Below, piece by piece: positions 52,536-60,170 of a DNA stretch of 64,000 nt. The stretch comes from Neisseria mucosa. Its GTDB lineage: Bacteria > Pseudomonadota > Gammaproteobacteria > Burkholderiales > Neisseriaceae. Each line of letters begins with the position of its first letter. Within the stretch, counting starts at the first letter, position 1. The stretch lies in contig CP028150.1 in NCBI GenBank assembly GCA_003028315.1, forward strand, positions 1,426,001 through 1,490,000, written 5' to 3'. The position numbers and the translations under genes are program-made. The notes beneath the pieces were generated by a model, which was not told the DNA's origin, ran no database searches, and was given only the letters and a program-made list of their open reading frames with translations.

Positions 52536-53381
52536 ATGATTCCAAACGAAGCACAAGCCTTCCCAGCTCCTGCCAAACTCAACCTGGATCTCAGAATCAC
52601 TGGAAAACGCGCAGACGGCTACCACAACCTAGAAAGTATTTTCTGCCTGATTGACTTATGCGATACCGTTTATCTGAAACCACGTTCAGACGACCTTATC
52701 ATACTCCACACACCGACAGGCGATATTCCACCGGAACAAGACCTGGCATACCGTGCCGCATCTTTACTGCAAAAACACACTAACTCAAAATTAGGCGTTG
52801 AAATTTGGTTGGATAAAAAAATCCCGACAGGCGCCGGCTTGGGAGGGGGCAGTTCGGATGCAGCAACCACACTCACCGTATTGAATCATTGGTGGGAATG
52901 CCGATTATCCCGCCAACAGTTAATTGATTTAGGTGTGACTCTGGGTGCAGATATTCCCTTCTTCCTTTTCGGCAAAAATGCCTTTGCCAAAGGAATAGGC
53001 GAACAATTATCCCCTATCGACATACCAAAGCAATGGTATGTCATCATCAAACCCAAGGCTCATGTTTCCACTCCCAAAATTTTCTCGCATGGGAACTTGA
53101 CACGAAATTCCAAACCAAGCATAATGCCGACTTTCCAATCTTTGCAGCCATTCAGGAATGATATGCAGGCTGTTGTTTTTCAGGAATATCCTGAAGTTTG
53201 GGAAGCTTATTGTGAATTATCCAAATACGGTTCTGCAATAATGACAGGATCTGGAGCATGTGTATTTCTCTCTACGGATAGTCAGCAAGAAGCAAACAAT
53301 ATATACCAACAAGTTTCACAATCATATGAAGCATATTGTGTTGAAGGTTTAGACATTCATCCTTTGTTTCAAATGATTTAA
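52536..53381 (+). CDS. ispE: 4-diphosphocytidyl-2-C-methyl-D-erythritol kinase
   Basis: A GHMP kinase of the MEP isoprenoid pathway. PAPAKLNLDLRITGKRADGYH near the N-terminus and PTGAGLGGGSSDAATTL (about residues 92-108) are the family signatures. The 281-residue length is usual. The stop codon is followed by a tRNA-Gln gene after only 6 bases, so the mRNA probably runs on into the tRNA cluster. Confidence 0.95.
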   Translation: MIPNEAQAFPAPAKLNLDLRITGKRADGYHNLESIFCLIDLCDTVYLKPRSDDLIILHTPTGDIPPEQDLAYRAASLLQKHTNSKLGVEIWLDKKIPTGAGLGGGSSDAATTLTVLNHWWECRLSRQQLIDLGVTLGADIPFFLFGKNAFAKGIGEQLSPIDIPKQWYVIIKPKAHVSTPKIFSHGNLTRNSKPSIMPTFQSLQPFRNDMQAVVFQEYPEVWEAYCELSKYGSAIMTGSGACVFLSTDSQQEANNIYQQVSQSYEAYCVEGLDIHPLFQMI

Positions 53382-53387
53382 TAAAGT

Positions 53388-53463
53388 TGGGGAGTCGTCA
53401 AGCGGTTAAGACACTGGATTTTGATTCCAGCATGCGAAGGTTCGAATCCTTCCTCCCCAGCCA
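53388..53463 (+). tRNA. tRNA-Gln(TTG), copy 1
   Basis: A full cloverleaf: acceptor TGGGGAG / CTCCCCA, anticodon arm CTGGA-TTTTGAT-TCCAG with anticodon TTG, T-arm GGTTCGAATCC, and encoded CCA. It begins 6 bases after ispE. Confidence 0.97.
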
Positions 53464-53474
53464 AATCCCTTTGT

Positions 53475-53550
53475 TGGGGAGTCGTCAAGCGGTTAAGACA
53501 CTGGATTTTGATTCCAGCATGCGAAGGTTCGAATCCTTCCTCCCCAGCCA
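53475..53550 (+). tRNA. tRNA-Gln(TTG), copy 2
   Basis: Identical to copy 1; starts 87 bases after it. The spacer is 11 bases. Confidence 0.97.
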
Positions 53551-53561
53551 ACACCCTTTAT

Positions 53562-53637
53562 TGGGGAGTCGTCAAGCGGTTAAGACACTGGATTTTGATT
53601 CCAGCATGCGAAGGTTCGAATCCTTCCTCCCCAGCCA
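53562..53637 (+). tRNA. tRNA-Gln(TTG), copy 3
   Basis: Identical to copies 1 and 2 and again offset by 87 bases. The last gene of the cluster before the terminator. Confidence 0.97.
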
Positions 53638-53640
53638 AAT

Positions 53641-53672
53641 AAGAGCGTGTAAGTTTCCTTACACGCTCTTTT
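53641..53672 (+). terminator. Terminator of the tRNA-Gln cluster
   Basis: A 13-bp perfect stem AAGAGCGTGTAAG / CTTACACGCTCTT with a TTTC loop and a short T-run. Confidence 0.85.
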
Positions 53673-53769
53673 ATGTTAAGAATCAATGACAACGCTGAAA
53701 AACTTTGTTTTGTCGTGATAAATTTGGGGCGAAAAAAGACGGAACGGTAATGCAACGCCGCAAATTTAA

Positions 53770-53798
53770 TTCACTATGCCGGTCATTATGCGTATAAT
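53770..53798 (+). promoter_or_regulatory. Candidate promoter of prs
   Basis: TTCACT (53770-53775), a 17-base spacer and a perfect TATAAT (53793-53798), 84 bases before the chosen prs start. Confidence 0.5.
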
Positions 53799-53881
53799 AA
53801 CGCCCATAATGTCTTGGACATAAAGCAGAGGGAAGCATGACGTTTTCTGAGCGGAAGTTAAACATAAAAACAGGTGAAAAT

Positions 53882-54865
53882 ATGGCCGCATACGACAGTT
53901 TGATGGTATTTACCGGCAACGCAAATCCGGAGTTGGCGCAACGCGTTGTCAAACACTTGGATATTTCGTTAGGCGAAGCCTCCGTATCCAAATTCTCAGA
54001 CGGCGAAATTGCCATCGAATTAATGGAAAACGTCCGTGGTCGTGATGTTTTTATCCTGCAGCCCACCTGCGCCCCAACCAATGACAACCTGATGGAAATC
54101 CTGACGATGGCCGATGCGCTGAAACGCGCTTCCGCCGGTCGTATTACCGCGGCAATTCCTTATTTCGGCTATGCCCGCCAAGATCGCCGTCCGCGTTCTG
54201 TGCGCGTTCCGATTTCCGCCAAACTGGTGGCTAATATGTTGTATTCCGCAGGTATCGACCGTGTTTTGACTGTTGATTTGCATGCCGACCAGATTCAGGG
54301 GTTCTTTGATATCCCTGTTGACAACATCTACGCCACTCCTATTCTGTTGAATGACATCAAACAGCAGCGGATTGAAAACCTGACCGTAGTCAGCCCCGAT
54401 ATTGGCGGTGTAGTCCGCGCCCGTGCTGTTGCAAAATCATTAAATGCCGATTTGGCAATTATCGACAAACGCCGCCCGAAAGCCAATGTGGCGGAAGTCA
54501 TGAATATTATTGGCGATATTCAAGGCCGTACCTGTCTGATTGTGGATGACATGATTGATACTGCGAATACGCTGTGTAAAGCTGCCGTCGCTTTGAAAGA
54601 GCGCGGAGCAGAACGTGTCTTGGCATATGCCAGCCACGCCGTATTCTCCGGAGAGGCAGTCAGCCGTATTGCCTCGTCCGAAATCGACCAAGTTGTCGTT
54701 ACCGACACCATCCCTCTGTCTGAAGCGGCCAAACAATGCGACCGTATCCGTCAAGTGACGATTGCCGGCCTTTTGGCTGAAACGGTCCGCCGCATCAGCA
54801 ATGAAGAATCCGTCTCATATCTTTTCAATGAAGAAGTGATGACAGGCAGCATGTTGCTGCCATAA
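53882..54865 (+). CDS. prs: Ribose-phosphate pyrophosphokinase
   Basis: Makes PRPP for nucleotide, histidine and NAD synthesis. The 327-residue protein begins MAAYDSLMVFTGNANPELAQ, has the ATP-binding loop in YFGYARQDRRPRSVRVPISA and the PRPP-binding CLIVDDMIDTANTLCKAA (near 219). The ATG at 53882 has AGGTGA upstream and matches the neisserial N-terminus; the longer frame from 53837 adds 15 residues and is less likely. Followed by rplY after 66 bases. Confidence 0.96.
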   Translation: MAAYDSLMVFTGNANPELAQRVVKHLDISLGEASVSKFSDGEIAIELMENVRGRDVFILQPTCAPTNDNLMEILTMADALKRASAGRITAAIPYFGYARQDRRPRSVRVPISAKLVANMLYSAGIDRVLTVDLHADQIQGFFDIPVDNIYATPILLNDIKQQRIENLTVVSPDIGGVVRARAVAKSLNADLAIIDKRRPKANVAEVMNIIGDIQGRTCLIVDDMIDTANTLCKAAVALKERGAERVLAYASHAVFSGEAVSRIASSEIDQVVVTDTIPLSEAAKQCDRIRQVTIAGLLAETVRRISNEESVSYLFNEEVMTGSMLLP

Positions 54866-54931
54866 CCCCGAAGCCGTCTTAAGCTGGTCGCGGCCGATGA
54901 CGGTAGTTTTATTTAATTTGGAGTATTTAAC

Positions 54932-55504
54932 ATGACTTATGAAATTCAAGCCTCTGTTCGTGAAGCACAAGGCACTGGTGCGAGCCGCCGCCTGCGTCGC
55001 GAAGGCCAAATCCCCGGTATTTTGTACGGTGAAGGTCAAGAGCCCGTTGCAATTGCTGTGGATCACAAAACTGTATTCTACGCATTGGAAAAAGAATCTT
55101 TCCACACTGCACTGATCAAACTGTCCCTGAACGGTGAAACCAAAGACGTTATCGTCCGTGATTTCCAAATGCACCCATTCCGTCGCGAAGTTCAACATAT
55201 CGACTTCCAGGCCGTTAAAGCCGACCAACCGGTACGCATCCGTGTTCCCCTGCACATTGTTAACGCTGAAAACTCTCAAGCCGTGAAACTGCAAGGCGGT
55301 CGCGTATCCCTGTTGAACACTACTGTTGAAGTGGTTGCTTTGCCTGCCAACATCCCTGCATACTTGGATTTGGACTGCACTAAAGTCGTTGCCGGCGACA
55401 TCCTTCACCTGTCTGACATCCAACTGCCTGAAGGTGTAGAAAGCGTTTCTCTGAAACGTAACGAAAACCTGGCGGTTGCTACCGTTACCGGTAAAAAACG
55501 CTAA
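54932..55504 (+). CDS. rplY: 50S ribosomal protein L25/general stress protein Ctc
   Basis: Binds 5S rRNA. The 190-residue long (Ctc-type) form has the L25 domain (1-92, ASRRLRREGQIPGILYGEG) and the C-terminal TL5 beta-domain (93-185, LHLSDIQLPEGVESVSL). It follows prs, the order also seen in meningococci (NMB0875-NMB0876). Confidence 0.95.
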   Translation: MTYEIQASVREAQGTGASRRLRREGQIPGILYGEGQEPVAIAVDHKTVFYALEKESFHTALIKLSLNGETKDVIVRDFQMHPFRREVQHIDFQAVKADQPVRIRVPLHIVNAENSQAVKLQGGRVSLLNTTVEVVALPANIPAYLDLDCTKVVAGDILHLSDIQLPEGVESVSLKRNENLAVATVTGKKR

Positions 55505-55520
55505 TTCCTTATGTGGAAAT

Positions 55521-55550
55521 AAAAAACCGCACCGAATGGTGCGGTTTTTT
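55521..55550 (+). terminator. Terminator of prs-rplY
   Basis: AAAAAACCGCACC / GGTGCGGTTTTTT with a GAAT loop, followed by ATTTTTT. Confidence 0.9.
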
Positions 55551-55607
55551 ATTTTTTATTATTAAAATAATCTATTTAAAAAATATATTTTATAAATATA
55601 TAACTAC

Positions 55608-55648
55608 TTGATTTGAATCAAAGCTCCAAATTGAGTTTCATTTATAAT
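55608..55648 (+). promoter_or_regulatory. FNR-dependent class II promoter
   Basis: A perfect FNR box TTGAT-TTGA-ATCAA (55608-55621) is centred at 55614.5, and a perfect TATAAT lies at 55643-55648. With transcription starting at about 55656, the box is centred at -41.5, the usual place for FNR activation. This predicts induction in low oxygen. Confidence 0.82.
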
Positions 55649-55655
55649 CGCCGAC

Positions 55656-55796
55656 ATTGGAACTGAGACGACACTTCTCAAAGTCCTCAAGATTTTCTGA
55701 TCAGTAGATGATACATCTGCTTTGATTTAATACTCTCTATCTCTTTCCTCTTGATGTGTGTGTGTTTGGGTGTGGCTGTTGCCACCCCTTTTTTTT
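55656..55796 (+). ncRNA. aniS: Candidate FNR-induced sRNA (AniS/FnrS type)
   Basis: A predicted transcript of about 140 bases. It has an internal hairpin AGTAGATG-ATA-CATCTGCT (55704-55722), a CU-rich unpaired part (ACTCTCTATCTCTTTCCTCT, 55731-55750) that could pair with ribosome binding sites, and an intrinsic terminator (GGG-T-GTGGC / GCCAC-CCC, 55768-55788) followed by eight T residues. It has no ORF. Its promoter has a class II FNR site. Its place before the XRE regulator and glnD corresponds to the meningococcal NMB1203-NMB1205 region, where the FNR-controlled Hfq-binding sRNA AniS was described. The identity with AniS rests on position and control, not on an alignment. Confidence 0.72.
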
Positions 55797-55865
55797 GGCT
55801 TTTATGTGAAGTAAAATCCGTAACAGCAAATTCTTAACTTCAACCATTTATCCGGAAACAAAATC

Positions 55866-56183
55866 ATGAGCAATAAATTGACTCCGCCTGCCGAACTGCC
55901 TGATGAGCAGGATTTACGGGCGGTCTTGGCGTACAACATGCGGCTTTTCCGCGTGAATAAAGGCTGGTCTCAGGAAGAGCTGGCGCGGCAATGCGGTTTG
56001 GACAGGACTTATGTATCGGCTGTGGAGCGCAAACGCTGGAACATTGCGTTGTCGAATATTGAAAAAATGGCGACGGCTTTGGGTGTAGCGGCGTATCAGT
56101 TGCTGCTGTCGCCGCAGGAGCTGCTAAACCTGATGACCAATCCCTCTGATGCCCAACAGAGGTCGTCTGAAAACGATATTTGA
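55866..56183 (+). CDS. XRE-family helix-turn-helix regulator
   Basis: A 105-residue protein with one HTH of the XRE/Cro type at residues 22-75 (NKGWSQEELARQCGLDRTYV holds the recognition turn). The C-terminal part is short with no other domain. It ends in a DUS copy (56159-56170). It stands 47 bases before glnD and may share transcription with it. Its targets are unknown. The FNR-controlled sRNA ends 70 bases upstream, so the gene needs its own promoter or read-through. Confidence 0.87.
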   Translation: MSNKLTPPAELPDEQDLRAVLAYNMRLFRVNKGWSQEELARQCGLDRTYVSAVERKRWNIALSNIEKMATALGVAAYQLLLSPQELLNLMTNPSDAQQRSSENDI

Positions 56184-56230
56184 CCACCAAATCATCCGCC
56201 CCCTCTCCCCACTACTTGAAAGAATAAAAA

Positions 56231-58792
56231 ATGTCTGCAAACCTGTCTTCAGCATTGGAAACCTTCAATCAGCAGCGTGCTGCCGCCGAAGCGCATTATT
56301 TGAAAGCCAACCGCGTGTCGGTATTTTTCAGGGAATACACGGCGGCAGTCGAAACCTTGTTGGCGGCATTGTGGGCAGAGCATTTTCAAAACAGCGCATT
56401 ATGCCTGATGGCGACCGGCGGCTTCGGGCGCGGCGAACTGTATCCTTATTCTGATTTAGATTTGGCAGTCGTGTCGTCTGAAACCGTTTCAGACGACCTT
56501 CAGGAAAAAATTGCGGCTTTCGTGCAGGCTTTATGGGATATGAAACTTTCGCCGTCGGTCAAAAGCGGCACCGTTGACGAACTGTGCGAAAGCGTGCGCG
56601 ATGATATTACGGGGGATACGGCGTTTTTAGAGGCCCGTTTTTTGTTCGGCAACCGCCAAACCGCGGACGAGTTGACGGAAAAAATGAACGCGCAACGCAA
56701 TGTAGCGGCGTTTATCGAAGCAAAACTGGTGGAGATGGAACACCGCCATGCCAAATCGCAAGGTTCGGGTGCGGTATTGGAGCCGAACATCAAAAGCTGT
56801 CCGGGCGGTCTGCGCGACATCCATACCCTGCTTTGGATAGCGAAAGCGCAAGGTTTGGCAACCAATCTTCCTGCGTTGGTACAACAAGGTATTCTGACGC
56901 GCACCGAAGCCGGCATGCTTTCACACGGCTACCGCCGCCTCGCCCACATCCGCATCCATCTGCATTTAAACGCAAAACGCGCCGAAGACCGCCTGCTGTT
57001 CGATTTGCAGCCGCAAGTCGCCGAAAGCATGGGCTATCAAGGCTTGAACCTCCGCCGCCAAAGCGAAGAACTGATGCGCGTGTTTTACCGCGCGATTAAA
57101 ACCGTCAAACAACTGAGCGGCATCCTCACGCCCATGCTACAAAGCCGCGTTTCTTCGACGCCGATGCGCGTTACCCTGCGGATTGACGACGACTACATCC
57201 AAGTGAACAACCAAATCGCTGCGCGACACACCGATATTTTTTTCAGACGACCCGAACACATTTTCAAAATCGTTGAAATCATGCAGCAGCGCAACGACAT
57301 TACCGCGCTCGAACCGCAAACCCTGCGCGCTTGGTGGGGCGCGACGCGTAAAATCAACCGCAGCTTCTACCAAAATCCCGAAAACCGCCGCCGCTTCGCC
57401 GGCTTTTTCCGCCGCGGCAACGGACTGACCCAAACCCTGCGCTTTCTCAACCTCTACGGCGTGTTGGGCCGCTACCTGCCCGCGTGGGAAAAAATCGTCG
57501 GCCTGCTCCAGCATGACCTGTTCCACATCTATCCCGTGGACGACCACATCCTCGCCGTCGTCCGCAATGTCCGCCGCCTTGCCCTAGACATGCACAGCCA
57601 TGAGCTGCCCTACGCCTCCGCACTGATGCAGTCCTTTGAAAAACAAGACATCCTCTATCTCGCCGCCTTCTTCCACGACATCGCCAAAGGACGCGGCGGC
57701 GACCATGCCGTACAAGGCATCGCAGACGCGCGCCAATTTGCCGCCGACCACTTCCTCACCGAAGAAGAAAGCGGCCTGCTCGCCTGGCTGGTCGAAAACC
57801 ACCTGCTCATGTCCACCGTCGCCCAAAAAGAAGACATCCAAGACCCCGACGTACTCGATACCTTCTGCAAACGCGTACAAACCCACGAACGCCTCAGCGC
57901 ACTCTACCTCCTGACCATTTCCGACATACGCGGCACCAATCCCAAACTGTGGAACGCATGGCGCGCCAGCCTGCTGGAAAGCCTGTTCCACGCCGCCGGA
58001 CGCTACCTCGCAGGCAACGGAGGCAATCCGCATGCCCTCTTCGGCCGCCGCCAACAAGAAGCCGCCGATTTGCTCACCCGTGCTGCCGTCCCCGAAAAAC
58101 AGCAGAAAAAACTATGGAACGCGCTCGGTTCCGCCTATTTCGCCCGCCATCAGTCCCGCGAAATCCTGTGGCACGCCGCCAACCTCGTACACGACTTTGA
58201 AACCCCTATCGTCCGCAGCCGCATCCTGCCCAAAAGCGACAGCTTCCAAGTCATGGTCTTCATGCCTAACGGTCCGCGCCTGTTCGCCCGCCTCTGCCGC
58301 ATCTTCAGCCGCCACGGCTTCGACATCCTCGCCGCCCGCGCCTTTATCACCGAACACGACTACATCCTCGACACCTTCATCGTGCAAATCCCCTCACAAC
58401 ACGCCCCCGAAGACTACCCCGACATCCAAAGCGCGCTCGAAGCCGAACTCAACAGCTTTATCCACGGACACACTGTTGCCGAAACCCAAAGCCACAGCCG
58501 CCGCATCAGCCGCCGCAGCCGCTACATGCCAATTGCGCCAAGCATCACCATCACCCCCGAAGAAGACTACCCCGACTGGTACTCCGTCGAAATCACCGCC
58601 GTCAACCGCCCTTTCCTGCTCGCCGACATGGCGGAAGTCTTCTTCGCCCACAACGTCAGCCTGCGCTACGCCAAAATTTCCACGCTGGACGAACGCGTCG
58701 AAGACAGCTTCATCGTCTTCAGCCCCGATTTGAAAAACCCGAAAACGCAGTCGTCGTTGAAACAGGCTTTGTTGGAACAATTATCGGTGTGA
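56231..58792 (+). CDS. glnD: [Protein-PII] uridylyltransferase/uridylyl-removing enzyme
   Basis: The glutamine sensor that modifies the PII signal protein. The 853-residue protein has the nucleotidyltransferase motif GGFGRGELYPYSDLDL (63-78), a GlnD helical domain, an HD domain with FFHDIAKGRGGDH (near 476) and two C-terminal ACT domains (about 690-765 and 790-850) that bind glutamine. All key residues of both activities are present. Follows the XRE gene and ends at 58792 with a DUS terminator. Confidence 0.96.
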   Translation: MSANLSSALETFNQQRAAAEAHYLKANRVSVFFREYTAAVETLLAALWAEHFQNSALCLMATGGFGRGELYPYSDLDLAVVSSETVSDDLQEKIAAFVQALWDMKLSPSVKSGTVDELCESVRDDITGDTAFLEARFLFGNRQTADELTEKMNAQRNVAAFIEAKLVEMEHRHAKSQGSGAVLEPNIKSCPGGLRDIHTLLWIAKAQGLATNLPALVQQGILTRTEAGMLSHGYRRLAHIRIHLHLNAKRAEDRLLFDLQPQVAESMGYQGLNLRRQSEELMRVFYRAIKTVKQLSGILTPMLQSRVSSTPMRVTLRIDDDYIQVNNQIAARHTDIFFRRPEHIFKIVEIMQQRNDITALEPQTLRAWWGATRKINRSFYQNPENRRRFAGFFRRGNGLTQTLRFLNLYGVLGRYLPAWEKIVGLLQHDLFHIYPVDDHILAVVRNVRRLALDMHSHELPYASALMQSFEKQDILYLAAFFHDIAKGRGGDHAVQGIADARQFAADHFLTEEESGLLAWLVENHLLMSTVAQKEDIQDPDVLDTFCKRVQTHERLSALYLLTISDIRGTNPKLWNAWRASLLESLFHAAGRYLAGNGGNPHALFGRRQQEAADLLTRAAVPEKQQKKLWNALGSAYFARHQSREILWHAANLVHDFETPIVRSRILPKSDSFQVMVFMPNGPRLFARLCRIFSRHGFDILAARAFITEHDYILDTFIVQIPSQHAPEDYPDIQSALEAELNSFIHGHTVAETQSHSRRISRRSRYMPIAPSITITPEEDYPDWYSVEITAVNRPFLLADMAEVFFAHNVSLRYAKISTLDERVEDSFIVFSPDLKNPKTQSSLKQALLEQLSV

Positions 58793-58817
58793 CGGTTGGA
58801 TTTAGAGGAAAAGCAAG

Positions 58818-58857
58818 AGGTCGTCTGAAAACCTGTTTTCAATTTTCAGACGACCTC
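58818..58857 (+). terminator. DUS-pair terminator of glnD
   Basis: GAGGTCGTCTGAAAAC and ATTTTCAGACGACCTC followed by TTTATTTG, 26 bases after glnD. Confidence 0.65.
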
Positions 58858-58998
58858 TTTATTTGTAAAAATAAAGTTCAGATTCTCAAATCCGACTTTT
58901 TCATATGCATCCGAAAGCTGCGCAGGGGGCGCCCCATTAAAGAGTACGCCGGATACAAGCATCCATTCTTTCAGTACGGGTTACTATCAAAATACAAA

Positions 58999-59030
58999 AG
59001 GTCGTCTGAAAACCATTTTCAGACGACCTT
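58999..59030 (-). terminator. DUS-pair terminator of ppa
   Basis: AAGGTCGTCTGAAAACC and ATTTTCAGACGACCTT in a compact hairpin, 24 bases beyond the ppa stop. The 140 bases between this and the glnD hairpin hold nothing recognised. Confidence 0.65.
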
Positions 59031-59053
59031 TCTTTATTTATTGAAATGAAACA

Positions 59054-59587
59054 TCAAGCCTGTTTATTCCAACGCTCGATGGATTCTTTAATTACTTTTT
59101 TTGCTTCTTCCACATCGCCCCAAGATTCGACTTTGGTTGTACCTGCTTTTTTCAGGTCTTTGTAGTGGTTGAAGTGGAACTCGATTTGCTTGATCAACTG
59201 CTGCGGCAAATCAGCAAGGGTTTTGTAGGCGTTGCCGTTGTTACGGTCGTCGGCGGGGACGCAGACGACTTTGTCGTCCACTTCGCCGTCATCGACAAAC
59301 TTCATCACACCGATGACGCGCGCTTCCAAGAAGATGCCTGTCGCCAAGGGCTGTTCGGTAACCAGCAATACGTCCAATTCGTCGCCATCCTCGTCCAAGG
59401 TTTGCGGGATGAAGCCGTAGTTGGTCGGTTTGGCGAAAATCGCGGGTTCGACGCGGTCAAGTTGGAATGCGCCGAGGCGGCGGTTCCATTCGATTTTGTG
59501 GTTACTGCCGGCGGGAATTTCGTTGACGACGTTGATGATGCCGCCATCCACATCGCCCGGAGTCAGGATTTTATTGAAGTCTGCCAT
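59054..59587 (-). CDS. ppa: Inorganic pyrophosphatase
   Basis: Hydrolyses pyrophosphate and pulls biosynthetic reactions forward. The 177-residue family I enzyme has the metal-binding motif DEDGDELDVLLV (near 65), KFVDDGEVDDKVVCVPADDR (near 95) and FHFNHYKDLK, all typical. Single-gene unit between DUS terminators. Confidence 0.96.
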   Translation of the reverse strand: MADFNKILTPGDVDGGIINVVNEIPAGSNHKIEWNRRLGAFQLDRVEPAIFAKPTNYGFIPQTLDEDGDELDVLLVTEQPLATGIFLEARVIGVMKFVDDGEVDDKVVCVPADDRNNGNAYKTLADLPQQLIKQIEFHFNHYKDLKKAGTTKVESWGDVEEAKKVIKESIERWNKQA

Positions 59588-59661
59588 TTGATTTCCTTTA
59601 TTTTACGGAAGTTTGAACGGCGGAAGTATAGCAAACAAAAGACTCTCTGAAAATGCGGAAA

Positions 59662-59703
59662 AAGGTCGTCTGAAAACGCAATTCCTTCTTTCAGACGACC
59701 TTT
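59662..59703 (-). terminator. DUS-pair terminator of nudB
   Basis: AAAGGTCGTCTGAAAAC and CTTTCAGACGACCTTT, 18 bases after the nudB stop. Confidence 0.65.
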
Positions 59704-59720
59704 AAGCAATCAGGCCGGTT

Positions 59721-60170
59721 CTATTTCCCCAACCTTTTCCCCAATGCCAAAATCGCCCTTTTGTTCGACGGGGAGAACACTTTTTCCGCCGCTTCTTCAA
59801 TGCCGAACCATCCGTAAGCGACGTGTTCGTCAGGCTGCAAAACAATCACCGCATCGCGCGGAATTTCGGTGGAAAAGATGTGTTCGCGGTTTTCGAACAC
59901 GCCTTTGGGATAGCGGTGCCGCCAGTGGTGGTAAATTTCGTAAACCGTGCTGTCGTGCCAGTTGCAGAGCTGTCCGTCCGCAAGGCGGATGCCGGTTTCC
60001 TCCCAAACTTCTCGCTTGGCGGTTTCCTCTATGGTTTCGTCCGGCTCGATGCTGCCGGTTACCGACTGCCAAAAGCCTTGCGGCGAAGTGCGTTCGATTA
60101 GGAGAATATTACCGTCTGAATCATGCAAAACCACCAGCGCGGACACGGGATACTTCAAGGGCTTTGCCAT
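59721..60170 (-). CDS. nudB: Dihydroneopterin triphosphate diphosphatase
   Basis: A Nudix hydrolase of folate synthesis. The box reads GSIEPDETIEETAKREVWEE (followed by TG), with all essential Glu residues. The 149-residue length and the first residues (PLKYPVSALVVLHDSDG) match NudB. The ATG at 60170 overlaps the stop of the upstream mscS-type gene (TGATG), so the two are translationally coupled. Confidence 0.88.
   Translation of the reverse strand: MAKPLKYPVSALVVLHDSDGNILLIERTSPQGFWQSVTGSIEPDETIEETAKREVWEETGIRLADGQLCNWHDSTVYEIYHHWRHRYPKGVFENREHIFSTEIPRDAVIVLQPDEHVAYGWFGIEEAAEKVFSPSNKRAILALGKRLGK

Noticed and set aside
53388..53637. Possible CRISPR array because of regular 87-base spacing
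   Set aside because: The repeats are complete tRNA genes; no CRISPR repeat/spacer pattern or cas gene is present.
53387..53689. A 100-residue ORF with three repeats of TLDFDSSMRRFESFLPSQ
   Set aside because: It reads through the three tRNA-Gln genes and is a known type of false gene.
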